Below, piece after piece: positions 18,013 through 26,842 of a stretch of 64,000 bases of DNA. The notes beneath the pieces were generated by a model. That model saw only the letters and a program-made list of their open reading frames with translations, did not search any database and had not been told where the DNA came from. Position 1 is the stretch's first letter; each line of letters begins with the position of its first letter. Origin of the DNA: Enterococcus sp. 9D6_DIV0238 (GTDB lineage Bacteria; Bacillota; Bacilli; Lactobacillales; Enterococcaceae); the NCBI RefSeq assembly GCF_002174455.2, contig NZ_CP147246.1, forward strand, positions 2,197,501 to 2,261,500, read 5' to 3'. Both the position numbers and the translations under genes were made by a program.

Positions 18013-18705
18013 ATGTATCGTATTGGTGTGGTAAACTTTGAAGGCGATGCGGCAGAATGGGCGCAGCTACAGGCGCAACTGCCGAATGATTGGGAACTGC
18101 ATCAAGCAGTTTTGGATAAAGAGACTATTTTTGATCTGCTCATTTTGCTAGAAAACACGCTGGAACAAGTTGGAGCAACTTGCGCTCGATTACTACAGAT
18201 AAACAAAGAAACAGGTTCATTGATCTGGATTTGGTCAAAGACGCAAAATGAAATGAATCGATTGGTGTATTTAAGACTTGGCGCGGACGGTGTGATGACA
18301 GAAAATATAAGTTTAGAAGAATGGACCTTGATCGTGTCCAATGCTTTACGGCGCAAAAAAAATCATCCGCAAAAAATAAGAGAAAAAGAATCAGGTGAAA
18401 CGAGTAATGATGGGCTTGTTTTAAATATTAAAAATAGAAGTGTCATCGTTAATGATAATGAAGAGGTTCAATTAACGAATCTTGAATATAAAGCGATGGA
18501 TCTTTTAGTACAGAATATGGGTGAAACAGTTACCTATGAAGAAATTTATAATGCAATCTGGGGAGATCCAGAAAGTGAACACCGGAAGCTATATCGCATC
18601 AGTAATTTGATTTTTCATATACGAAAGAAATTCGAAGCTGAGACAGGAACGTCCAAGCCGATCCGAACAGTCCGTTCAAAAGGCTACATTTTGACGTTTG
18701 ATTGA
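18013..18705 (+). CDS. OmpR-type winged-helix regulator with atypical receiver domain
   Basis: A 230-residue regulator with a C-terminal OmpR/PhoB winged helix (residues ~135-230, LTNLEYKAMDLLVQNMGETV then IRTVRSKGYIL). The N-terminal receiver-like domain is degenerate: the phospho-acceptor region reads DLLILLENT with Glu where Asp is expected, and the acidic pocket is not evident. No histidine kinase gene is nearby. Probably a phosphorylation-independent regulator of the WxL operon. The ATG at 18013 is preceded by GGGAGGAGAAAG. Terminator follows. Confidence 0.8.
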   Translation: MYRIGVVNFEGDAAEWAQLQAQLPNDWELHQAVLDKETIFDLLILLENTLEQVGATCARLLQINKETGSLIWIWSKTQNEMNRLVYLRLGADGVMTENISLEEWTLIVSNALRRKKNHPQKIREKESGETSNDGLVLNIKNRSVIVNDNEEVQLTNLEYKAMDLLVQNMGETVTYEEIYNAIWGDPESEHRKLYRISNLIFHIRKKFEAETGTSKPIRTVRSKGYILTFD

Positions 18706-18708
18706 ATA

Positions 18709-18752
18709 AAAAAAGTTTGAACATACCGAAAGGAATGTGTTCAAACTTTTTT
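18709..18752 (+). terminator. Terminator of the WxL operon
   Basis: AAAAAGTTTGAACA pairs with TGTTCAAACTTTTT, loop of 14 bases, U-run at the end. Confidence 0.88.
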
Positions 18753-18846
18753 ATTTTCCAGAAAGGATGAAAATTTTTCTATTCTATTGTAAAGTTTAGA
18801 AGCTTAGAAGACCTGATCAAAAATAATGAAGAAAAATAAACTATTT

Positions 18847-18875
18847 TGAAACCTTTAGGACAAAGTTGCCGTCTA
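18847..18875 (+). promoter_or_regulatory. ECF sigma-factor promoter (autoregulatory)
   Basis: TGAAACCTTT (18847-18856) and CGTCTAA (18869/70-18875), with 17 bp between TGAAAC and CGTC, match the consensus of SigV/SigW-like ECF factors. It is immediately upstream of the ECF gene. Confidence 0.82.
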
Positions 18876-18897
18876 ATAGGTGTAAGGGAGGAGAAAA

Positions 18898-19416
18898 ATG
18901 GAAAAAGATTTGCAAATCAAGCTGGTCAAAAAAGCAAAGAAAGGTGATGCGCACGCCTTTGTACAGCTTTGCGAGATGTACCAAGTTGTTTTATATAATG
19001 CAGCTTATAAGCTGTTGTTAAATGATGAAGATGTTGCTGATTGTTTACAGGAAACTGAAATTCGTGCTTGGCAGAAAATTACAAATTTAAAAAACGAAGC
19101 TGCATTTAACACGTGGATCTTTCGAATCATGGTCAACAGTGCGAAAGATATTTTAAAAAAGAGAGTCAAAGGAATCGAATTCGAAGAAAAGCATGTACAA
19201 AACGGAATAGTCGATTGTGAAATACCTGATTTAATCCAAGAATTGAATGCATTATCAGAGAACTATAGAATCCCGCTTGTTTTATACTATTACGCAGGTT
19301 TTAGCATCAAAGAAATCTCAGAACAATTAAAAATGTCAACGAACACAGTGAAAACAAGACTGATGCGTGGCAGAGTGAAATTAAAAAATCTATTGGAGGA
19401 GGAAAACAATGGATAA
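18898..19416 (+). CDS. ECF RNA polymerase sigma factor
   Basis: A 172-residue extracytoplasmic-function sigma factor with region 2 (residues ~15-85, DEDVADCLQETEIRAWQKI) and region 4 (~115-165, IPLVLYYYAGFSIKEISEQLKMSTNTVKTRLMRGR). Its own promoter has the sequence such factors recognise, implying autoregulation. It overlaps the next gene, an anti-sigma factor, by eight bases. It resembles SigV-type factors, but I cannot name the orthologue with certainty. Confidence 0.92.
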   Translation: MEKDLQIKLVKKAKKGDAHAFVQLCEMYQVVLYNAAYKLLLNDEDVADCLQETEIRAWQKITNLKNEAAFNTWIFRIMVNSAKDILKKRVKGIEFEEKHVQNGIVDCEIPDLIQELNALSENYRIPLVLYYYAGFSIKEISEQLKMSTNTVKTRLMRGRVKLKNLLEEENNG

Positions 19417-20506
19417 AAAAATAATCGATACACTTAAAAACGAAAAAGAAATTCCAAAAGAAGTTATGGAAAAATTGACATATAGTCGAACAGCTATTTT
19501 AAATAATAAAATAAAACAAGATAAAAAAATCAAAATAAGCTATATGTATAAAATCATCATTTCAATCGCACTTGCAGCGCTCGCGTTGTTGTTCATCATA
19601 ACGAAAACGCCTGTTGGTGCAGCAATCGAGCAAGCCTTTGGAATCAGCAAAGATTCTGGTGTTGAAATAGTAGAGAACAATCAGATTCCGACACAACTGG
19701 ATCTAACAAGCGTTTCTAACGGCAGAGAAATCAAGCTGACAAAATTTGTCTCAACGAAGAAGAAGTATGCGTTTGATTATCAATTTGAACTGAATGATGA
19801 AAAATTGAGGGCGTTATTAGAAAAAGATATTGCAGTAGGGAATAGCATGCAGTTTATTGATTTTGGTCTATTTGCTGAAGGAAGTTCAGAAGATTTGTTT
19901 GGAGGGGTAACACAATATCCTACTTTCCGCATTGAAGGAAATATGTTTTATGGCTCTGTAGTATCGACATTTACAAGAGAAAAAATCCCTGATGATGCAA
20001 AGTTGACATTGGTCATTAATAGATTATGGTGGCAGGATAATGATGATTTCATGGCTGCACAAGCAGCAGCTTTTGCAGATCCGGTTCATCCACAACCGTT
20101 TAGCGTAGATACAGCCTTGGAGTATGAGGGAGATTGGCGCTTTGAGATTGAGTATAAACCATTGACACAAACAGCGAAAACGAACATTACGAATATCAAC
20201 AATATTACTGATATCAGAGTGAAAAATGATGCATTGCAAACGTCTGTGAAATTTATTGCTCCATTAAATGAACAGAGTAATCCGTCAGTAACACTCTTTA
20301 AGAACGGTGTCAAAAGTGAAAATCAAGTGGATCAGATGATATATGATCTTGAAAAGGGTGAAATAAACATCTCATTCGATTTCAGTGCACTGGATACAAC
20401 ATCAGTATATACCATTCAGCTAAACGAGGCAGATGATTTTACCGGCGAAGCACTGGAAGAAATTGGTCGTTTTGATCTTCAAAATGAAGCAGGACCGCCT
20501 AAATAG
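19409..20506 (+). CDS. DUF4179 membrane anti-sigma factor
   Basis: A 365-residue single-pass protein: short cytoplasmic N-terminus (~45 residues) that would bind the sigma factor, one transmembrane helix (~46-66), then a DUF4179-like extracellular domain with GISKDSGVEIVENNQ and a second beta-rich domain. Gene overlap with the sigma gene and this topology are typical of ECF/anti-sigma pairs. The stimulus is unknown; enterococcal SigV pairs respond to lysozyme through a different anti-sigma family (RsiV), so this is not simply that system. Confidence 0.85.
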   Translation: MDKKIIDTLKNEKEIPKEVMEKLTYSRTAILNNKIKQDKKIKISYMYKIIISIALAALALLFIITKTPVGAAIEQAFGISKDSGVEIVENNQIPTQLDLTSVSNGREIKLTKFVSTKKKYAFDYQFELNDEKLRALLEKDIAVGNSMQFIDFGLFAEGSSEDLFGGVTQYPTFRIEGNMFYGSVVSTFTREKIPDDAKLTLVINRLWWQDNDDFMAAQAAAFADPVHPQPFSVDTALEYEGDWRFEIEYKPLTQTAKTNITNINNITDIRVKNDALQTSVKFIAPLNEQSNPSVTLFKNGVKSENQVDQMIYDLEKGEINISFDFSALDTTSVYTIQLNEADDFTGEALEEIGRFDLQNEAGPPK

Positions 20507-20512
20507 AGAAAT

Positions 20513-20547
20513 AAAAAGTTCTGAACCATTATGATTCAGAACTTTTT
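20513..20547. terminator. Terminator after the anti-sigma gene
   Basis: AAAAAGTTCTGAA pairs with TTCAGAACTTTTT around nine bases. Confidence 0.9.
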
Positions 20548-20757
20548 TGATTTAAGTGATGTATCGACCAGTTGCAATGTTCAGGACTACTCAGATACCC
20601 TCTTTATATGATTATGTATACACATGTTCCGTTATTATCTGTTAATTTTTTGCAATAGAAATCAGAGGAGCAAGACAAATCAAGGATTCTTTAGTACAAT
20701 AAGCAAAGAAAAGCGAAAACAGAGAATCAACTGACAAGAATAAAAGGAGGAATGGAC

Positions 20758-23190
20758 ATGAGAAAAACGGCGCAGGTCATTGTTGATGTTCCAACGATGC
20801 AGACGGATCAACCGTTTACTTATTTGATTCCTTTAGACTTAGAAGAACAACTTTCAGTAGGAATGCGGGTAGCAGTTCCTTTTGGCAATGGAAATCGCCA
20901 TTTGCAAGGGTTTGTTCTAGAAATCAGAACCGTTTCTGAAGCTGAAATAGCAAAGCAAACATTTCAATGGAAGGAAATCCTTTCTGTATTAGATTTGAAA
21001 CCCGTACTAAATACAGAGTTATTAGCCTTAGCAGACTATATGAAGGAAAAAACATTCGCTTTTAAAATCACCTGCCTGCAAACGATGTTACCTAGTGTGA
21101 TGAGAGCAGATTACCGAAAATACATATATTTGACTGACGAATTAGAAGAAGCAATGCAGGATGAACTATTCTATGGATTAGATGAAATCGCTTGGGAAGA
21201 TGCACAAGCACGCAATATTTTGCCTCAGCTGATGCAGCTTAGAAAGCTGCAGAAAGTCGATATTCGTTATGAAGTCAATACTAGAAACAAAGTCAAAACG
21301 ATTCGGCAGATCCAAGCGACCAAAAGCTTTGAACAGCTGGAAGAAGCGCGAATGGCGCTTAGAAAAGGGGCACAAAAAAAAGAACAGCTGATCAATTATT
21401 TACAGCAGTTGGGCACAGAACAGCTAACGACCGTCAAAGAAATGAAAGAATTGGGTTTTAGTACAGCTGTGTTAAATGATGGAGCAAAACGAGGTTGGTT
21501 GATTTTTGTTGAAACCGAAGCTTATCGTGATCCATTTGCAGATCATACCTTTGAACAAACAACGGCATTATCATTGAATGAAGAACAACAGATCGCAGTT
21601 GATCAAGTATTGGGTTCGATGAATCAGGGAACAAGTAAGACCTACTTGTTAGAAGGAATTACTGGAAGTGGTAAAACAGAAGTCTATCTACAAATCATTG
21701 CAGAAGCTTTACATCAAGGAAAAACGGCAATGATGCTTGTACCGGAAATTTCGTTGACGCCACAGATGGTCCAACGCTTCAAGAGCCGCTTTGGTGATCA
21801 AGTGGCAGTGATGCACAGTGCATTATCTCAAGGGGAAAAATATGATGAATGGCGTAAGATCGAACGCGGTGAAGCGCAAGTAGTAGTAGGTGTACGTTCA
21901 GCTATTTTTTCACCGTTAGAAAATGTTGGTGTCATTATTATCGATGAAGAACATGAAGCTAGTTATAAGCAGGAAGAAACGCCGCGATATCATGCACGTG
22001 ATTTAGCAATTTGGCGTGGGGAGTATCATCATTGTCCAGTGGTTTTGGGGAGTGCGACACCGTCCTTAGAGTCTCGAGCACGGACACAAAAAAATGTCTA
22101 TGAACGCTTGGTCCTAACGAAAAGAGCAAACCAGACCGCATCCCTGCCGACGATCGAAGTCGTAGATATGAGAGAAGAAGTACAAAGGAAAAACACCTCT
22201 TCCTTTTCATTAGCGCTTCAAGAAAAGCTACGGGATCGTATGGCTAAAAAGGAACAAAGTGTTCTATTGTTGAATCGCCGAGGGTATTCTTCTTTTGTGA
22301 TGTGCCGTGATTGCGGGTATGTTTTACCTTGTCCAAATTGTGATATTTCATTGACTTTGCACATGGATACGAAAACAATGAAGTGTCATTATTGTGGTCA
22401 TGAAGAACGGATTCCACACCGCTGCCCAAATTGTGACGGGGATAAGATTCGTTACTATGGAACTGGGACGCAAAAGGTAGAAGAAGAATTGAAGCAGTTA
22501 TTTCCGGAAAGTCGAATTTTACGAATGGATGTCGATACAACTCGACGTAAAGGCGCCCATGAGAAAATTTTGACAGCATTTGGCAACCATGAAGCAGACA
22601 TCTTATTAGGAACTCAAATGATCGCTAAAGGACTGGATTTTCCGAATGTTACGTTGGTCGGTGTATTGAATGCTGATACCGCATTGAATCTTCCCGACTT
22701 TCGTTCCAGTGAGCGAACGTTTCAGCTATTGACTCAAGTCAGTGGTCGAGCAGGCCGAGCTGAAAAACCAGGTGAAGTGATCATCCAGTCTTTTAATCCA
22801 GAACATTATGCAATTCAGCTGGCTAAAGCACAAGATTATGAAGACTTTTATCAAAAAGAGATGTATGTTCGTCATCGTGGCGACTATCCGCCCTTTTATT
22901 TTACCGTCCAAATCACTGCCAGCCATCCAGAGGAAAACCAAGCAGCAAAGCAGATGTTTGAAATCGTTAAGGAGTTAAAGGCTGGTCTATCTGATCAAAG
23001 TATTTTGCTGGGACCAACGCCGAATGCAATCATGCGTGTCAATAATCGTTACTTCTATCAAGTGATCATCAAATATAAGCATGAGCCTAATTTACAGAAT
23101 ATGTTAAAGAAAATACTGACAGATACTCAAAAGGCTACAGCACACGGACTGAAACTATCGATCGATGCAGAACCGATGAATTTTATCTGA
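20758..23190 (+). CDS. priA: Primosomal protein N' (replication restart helicase)
   Basis: Superfamily 2 helicase that reloads the replisome at stalled forks. The 810-residue protein has the N-terminal 3' DNA-binding domain, Walker A GITGSGKTEVY, DEEH, the GSATPSLES motif and the Cys-rich zinc sites (CRDCGYVLPCPNCD, CHYCGHEERIPHRCPNC). I chose the ATG at 20758, which has GGAGG seven bases upstream; the ATG at 20752 is too close. It opens the long housekeeping operon priA-def-fmt-rsmB-stp-prkC. Confidence 0.97.
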   Translation: MRKTAQVIVDVPTMQTDQPFTYLIPLDLEEQLSVGMRVAVPFGNGNRHLQGFVLEIRTVSEAEIAKQTFQWKEILSVLDLKPVLNTELLALADYMKEKTFAFKITCLQTMLPSVMRADYRKYIYLTDELEEAMQDELFYGLDEIAWEDAQARNILPQLMQLRKLQKVDIRYEVNTRNKVKTIRQIQATKSFEQLEEARMALRKGAQKKEQLINYLQQLGTEQLTTVKEMKELGFSTAVLNDGAKRGWLIFVETEAYRDPFADHTFEQTTALSLNEEQQIAVDQVLGSMNQGTSKTYLLEGITGSGKTEVYLQIIAEALHQGKTAMMLVPEISLTPQMVQRFKSRFGDQVAVMHSALSQGEKYDEWRKIERGEAQVVVGVRSAIFSPLENVGVIIIDEEHEASYKQEETPRYHARDLAIWRGEYHHCPVVLGSATPSLESRARTQKNVYERLVLTKRANQTASLPTIEVVDMREEVQRKNTSSFSLALQEKLRDRMAKKEQSVLLLNRRGYSSFVMCRDCGYVLPCPNCDISLTLHMDTKTMKCHYCGHEERIPHRCPNCDGDKIRYYGTGTQKVEEELKQLFPESRILRMDVDTTRRKGAHEKILTAFGNHEADILLGTQMIAKGLDFPNVTLVGVLNADTALNLPDFRSSERTFQLLTQVSGRAGRAEKPGEVIIQSFNPEHYAIQLAKAQDYEDFYQKEMYVRHRGDYPPFYFTVQITASHPEENQAAKQMFEIVKELKAGLSDQSILLGPTPNAIMRVNNRYFYQVIIKYKHEPNLQNMLKKILTDTQKATAHGLKLSIDAEPMNFI

Positions 23191-23278
23191 TGTTGTCTAG
23201 GGCTTCAAAAGCTAACTGTTAATCAAAAGAAAAAGACTGAGTACAAAAATGAAGTCAGTCAAATAGAAAGGAATTTTT

Positions 23279-23773
23279 ATGCGCTATCCTATTGTGATAC
23301 ATCCCAATGAACGTTTGATGCAAAAAGCAATGCCGGTCACTATGATCACGGATGAAACCATCACTATTTTAGAAAATATGTATGAAACAATGATTGCTCA
23401 TGACGGAATTGGTCTGGCAGCGCCGCAAATCGGTAAAAATATTCAACTTGCAGTGATCGAAGTCGACGAGGAAACGGGGTTGTTTGAATTGATCAATCCT
23501 GAAATCATTGAAAGTAAAGGAACGGATGTCGATGTTGAAGGCTGCTTAAGCATTCCGGGCACCTATGGAACGGTTGAGCGGGCAGAAGAAGTCACGGTTC
23601 GGTATTTCGATCGTGAAGGAGATGAGATCGAAGTAACTGCCTATGGTTATTTAGCTAGAGCTTTTCAGCATGAAATCGATCATTTAAACGGAGAATTATT
23701 TATCGATAAGATCATCGAACCGATCAAACCGGAAGATTTAGATGCATATATGGAGGAACATTTAGATGACTAA
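23279..23773 (+). CDS. def: Peptide deformylase
   Basis: Metalloenzyme removing the N-formyl group from new proteins. Three motifs are visible: GIGLAAPQIG, EGCLSIPG (metal-binding Cys) and QHEIDHLNG (HExxH). Length (164) fits type I/short forms. It overlaps fmt by eight bases. Confidence 0.97.
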   Translation: MRYPIVIHPNERLMQKAMPVTMITDETITILENMYETMIAHDGIGLAAPQIGKNIQLAVIEVDEETGLFELINPEIIESKGTDVDVEGCLSIPGTYGTVERAEEVTVRYFDREGDEIEVTAYGYLARAFQHEIDHLNGELFIDKIIEPIKPEDLDAYMEEHLDD

Positions 23774-24707
23774 ACTTATATTTATGGGAACACCAGCGTT
23801 TTCAGTCCCTATTTTAGAAGGCTTGATCGAAAATGGCTATGAGATCCAAGCAGTCGTGACACAGCCTGATCGCCCAGTAGGACGGAAAAAAGTAATCACG
23901 CCAACACCAGTCAAAAAAGCTGCAGTCAAACATGGATTGCTTGTCTTACAGCCGGAAAAAATCTCAGGATCTGCTGAGATGGATAAAATCATCGAACTGG
24001 CACCGGATTTAATTGTCACAGCTGCCTTTGGACAGTTTTTACCAGAAAAGATTCTACAAACACCTAAATTTGGTGCGATCAATGTTCATGCGTCTTTACT
24101 GCCTAAATACCGTGGCGGAGCACCTGTTCATTATTCTATTATTGAAGGAGAAAAAGAAACAGGCGTGACGATCATGGAAATGGTAAAAAAAATGGATGCT
24201 GGGGACATCCTTTCGCAAAAAGCTATTCCGATCACTAAATCAGATGATGTCGGTACAATGTTTGAACGTTTAAGTGTTGTAGGCAAAGAATTATTGCTGG
24301 ACACATTACCAAAACTCTTAAACAACCAAATCACGCCGATACCTCAGGCAGAAGATCAGGTGACTTTCTCACCAAATATCACAAGAGAGCAAGAACGGAT
24401 CGACTGGAATAAAACAGCTGAACAAGTAGATAATCAAGTGCGTGGAATGCGTCCTTGGCCGACAGCTTTCACTACGTATAAAGAGAGCAATTGGAAAATT
24501 TGGGATGTTACACCTTTAACGGAGACGACAAAAGCTGCTCCTGGAACGGTGGTCAAACGTAGTAAAAAAGAGCTATGGATCGCTTGTGGTCAAGGCACAG
24601 TGCTTTCTGTGAATGTCCTTCAGCCCTCTGGTAAAGGAAAACTCTCTGTTCAAGATTTCTTGAATGGCGTAGGTCAAACAGTAGCAGAAGCAGATAAGGT
24701 GGGCTGA
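23766..24707 (+). CDS. fmt: Methionyl-tRNA formyltransferase
   Basis: Formylates initiator Met-tRNA using 10-formyl-THF. The catalytic segment AINVHASLLPKYRGGAPVHYSIIEG and the C-terminal tRNA-binding domain are both present in 313 residues. The substrate pathway complements the adjacent deformylase. Confidence 0.97.
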   Translation: MTKLIFMGTPAFSVPILEGLIENGYEIQAVVTQPDRPVGRKKVITPTPVKKAAVKHGLLVLQPEKISGSAEMDKIIELAPDLIVTAAFGQFLPEKILQTPKFGAINVHASLLPKYRGGAPVHYSIIEGEKETGVTIMEMVKKMDAGDILSQKAIPITKSDDVGTMFERLSVVGKELLLDTLPKLLNNQITPIPQAEDQVTFSPNITREQERIDWNKTAEQVDNQVRGMRPWPTAFTTYKESNWKIWDVTPLTETTKAAPGTVVKRSKKELWIACGQGTVLSVNVLQPSGKGKLSVQDFLNGVGQTVAEADKVG

Positions 24708-24712
24708 TCAGA

Positions 24713-26077
24713 ATGGGTAAAAAAATACCAGCACGAGTGAAGAACTCCGTACGTTATGTGGCATTGAGAACCATCGAACGTGTGGATAATGGAGGAGCGT
24801 ACTCCAATCTATTATTAAATGAAATGATCAATAGCTCTGCATTAGGAGAAAAAGACAGTCGTTTATTTACAGAGCTTGTTTACGGCACGATCAGCCGCAA
24901 ATTATTATTAGAATACTATTTAACACCTTTTATTCAAAACCCTAAAAAGGTCGATAGTTGGGTCAAGAATTTGCTTAGTTTGTCCGTATATCAACTCGTT
25001 TTTCTAGATAAAATACCCGATCATGCGATCATCAATGAAGCTGTCGAAATTGGAAAACATCGTGGAAATAGCGGCATCGGTAAATTTGTCAATGGTGTAT
25101 TGCGGGCGTTTCAACGTGAAGGCGCGCCAAGCTTAGAGAAAATCCAAGATCCTATCAAACGCTTGTCGATCGAGATCAGTATGCCGCAATGGCTGACAGA
25201 AAAACTGATCAAGCAATTGGGCGTGGAAGAAACAAGAACGTTGGGCTTATCTCTGTTTGAAAAAAGCCATGTCAGCGGCCGTGTTGATACAAATGAAATC
25301 AGCGTTGAAGAGGCATTGGATGAGTTGAAACGTGATCATATCGAAGCTTCAGCGAGTCGGGTTTCGCCTTATGGTGTGGTGGCGGACAAAGGTTTTTTAG
25401 CCGGCAGCTATCTATTTGGCGCTGGACAGCTGACCATTCAGGACGAAAGTTCAATGTTGGTGGCACCAGCGATGCAAATCGAAAAAAATCATGTTGTGCT
25501 GGATGCATGTGCAGCACCGGGAGGAAAAACGACTCATATTGCTACCTTTTTAGACTCTAAGCAAGGTGGACGCGTAAAATCATTAGATATTCATGATCAT
25601 AAAATAAAATTGATCAAACAAAATGCAGAACGTCTTCATGTGAAAGAGGTAGTAGACACTGAAAAACTAGATGCACGTAAGGTTGGCGAAGAGTTTCCTG
25701 CTGACTATTTTGATCGAATTTTAGTCGATGCACCTTGTTCTGGGTTAGGTTTGATGCGCAGAAAGCCGGATATCAAGTACCATAAATCAGCACAAGATTT
25801 TGAACAGCTGCCAAAAATCCAGCTGGAAATTCTGGAAAGTGTTGCCCCAACATTGAAACAATGGGGTATAATGGTCTATAGCACTTGTACGATTGCCGAA
25901 GAAGAAAATCAAGAAGTTGTTGCAGCATTTTTAGAGAAGCACCCTGAATTTAAAAAAATCGAAGTGAAAGCCAATGACCTTGTACAGACTGCTGTTAAAG
26001 ATCAAATGCTGACATTATATCCGCATCAATTAGGGACAGATGGCTTTTTTATTTGTTGTATGCAGAAAGTTTGTTAA
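24713..26077 (+). CDS. rsmB: 16S rRNA (cytosine-967-C5)-methyltransferase
   Basis: NusB-like N-terminal domain (residues ~1-145) followed by the SAM-dependent methyltransferase domain. Key residues: SAM-binding CAAPGGKTTH, DAPCSGLG (catalytic Pro-Cys) and YSTCTI (second Cys). 454 residues, usual length. Five bases separate it from fmt. Confidence 0.96.
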   Translation: MGKKIPARVKNSVRYVALRTIERVDNGGAYSNLLLNEMINSSALGEKDSRLFTELVYGTISRKLLLEYYLTPFIQNPKKVDSWVKNLLSLSVYQLVFLDKIPDHAIINEAVEIGKHRGNSGIGKFVNGVLRAFQREGAPSLEKIQDPIKRLSIEISMPQWLTEKLIKQLGVEETRTLGLSLFEKSHVSGRVDTNEISVEEALDELKRDHIEASASRVSPYGVVADKGFLAGSYLFGAGQLTIQDESSMLVAPAMQIEKNHVVLDACAAPGGKTTHIATFLDSKQGGRVKSLDIHDHKIKLIKQNAERLHVKEVVDTEKLDARKVGEEFPADYFDRILVDAPCSGLGLMRRKPDIKYHKSAQDFEQLPKIQLEILESVAPTLKQWGIMVYSTCTIAEEENQEVVAAFLEKHPEFKKIEVKANDLVQTAVKDQMLTLYPHQLGTDGFFICCMQKVC

Positions 26078-26092
26078 ACGAGGTGAAGCAGA

Positions 26093-26842
26093 GTGGAAAT
26101 CAATTTTCAAACAGATGTCGGACGGAGACGAAATACGAATCAGGATTATGCTGGTCTATTTGAGAATCAGACAGGTCTAGCTTTAGCGATTTTGGCTGAT
26201 GGAATGGGCGGCCATCAAGCTGGTGATGTTGCTAGCCAAATGGCAGTGAATAATCTAGGGGCACGCTGGCAGGAAAGTCAAATTGAAACATCAGAAAAAG
26301 CAGCACAGTGGCTGATCAAAGAAATTCAAGATGAAAACGAGCGGATCTATCAAAAAGGACAGTCTCAACCAGAATATTTAGGGATGGGGACAACGATCGT
26401 CAGCGCAGTGTTGTTGGAGCAATCCTTTGTACTGGCGAATATTGGCGATAGCCGTGCCTATTTAATACGTAATGAGCAGTTGGTTCAGCTGACAGAAGAC
26501 CATTCATTAGTGAACGAATTGGTAAAATCTGGTGAAATTACCCGTGAAATGGCAGCCAATCATCCGCGGAAAAATGTTTTGACCCGCTCGTTAGGCATGC
26601 CGGGGACTGTCGAAGTAGATGTAACGAATCATCTTTGGGTGCCGGATGATTATATTTTATTGTGTTCAGATGGGTTGACGAATATGGTTTCTGAAGAGGA
26701 TATATTAGCGATCATACTTTCAGATAAACCACTAAAAGAAAAAGTGTCAACGTTGATCACTCAAGCCAATGAAGCAGGCGGAGCGGATAATATTACCGTT
26801 TTAGTAATCCATTTTGACGAACAGAAGGAGGCAAACCAATGA
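26093..26842 (+). CDS. stp: PP2C-family Ser/Thr phosphatase (IreP/PrpC/Stp)
   Basis: Dephosphorylates targets of the neighbouring kinase. PP2C motifs include [31 protein letters not shown] and [10 protein letters not shown], with all metal-binding Asp residues. GTG start preceded by AGGTGAAGC. The last four bases overlap the kinase start (ATGA), the conserved arrangement in Firmicutes. In E. faecalis this orthologue is IreP. Confidence 0.96.
   Translation: MEINFQTDVGRRRNTNQDYAGLFENQTGLALAILADGMGGHQAGDVASQMAVNNLGARWQESQIETSEKAAQWLIKEIQDENERIYQKGQSQPEYLGMGTTIVSAVLLEQSFVLANIGDSRAYLIRNEQLVQLTEDHSLVNELVKSGEITREMAANHPRKNVLTRSLGMPGTVEVDVTNHLWVPDDYILLCSDGLTNMVSEEDILAIILSDKPLKEKVSTLITQANEAGGADNITVLVIHFDEQKEANQ

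Noticed and set aside
9605..20506. Prophage reading of the recombinase island
   Set aside because: No phage structural, lysis or replication genes are present; the cargo is a surface operon and a sigma factor pair.
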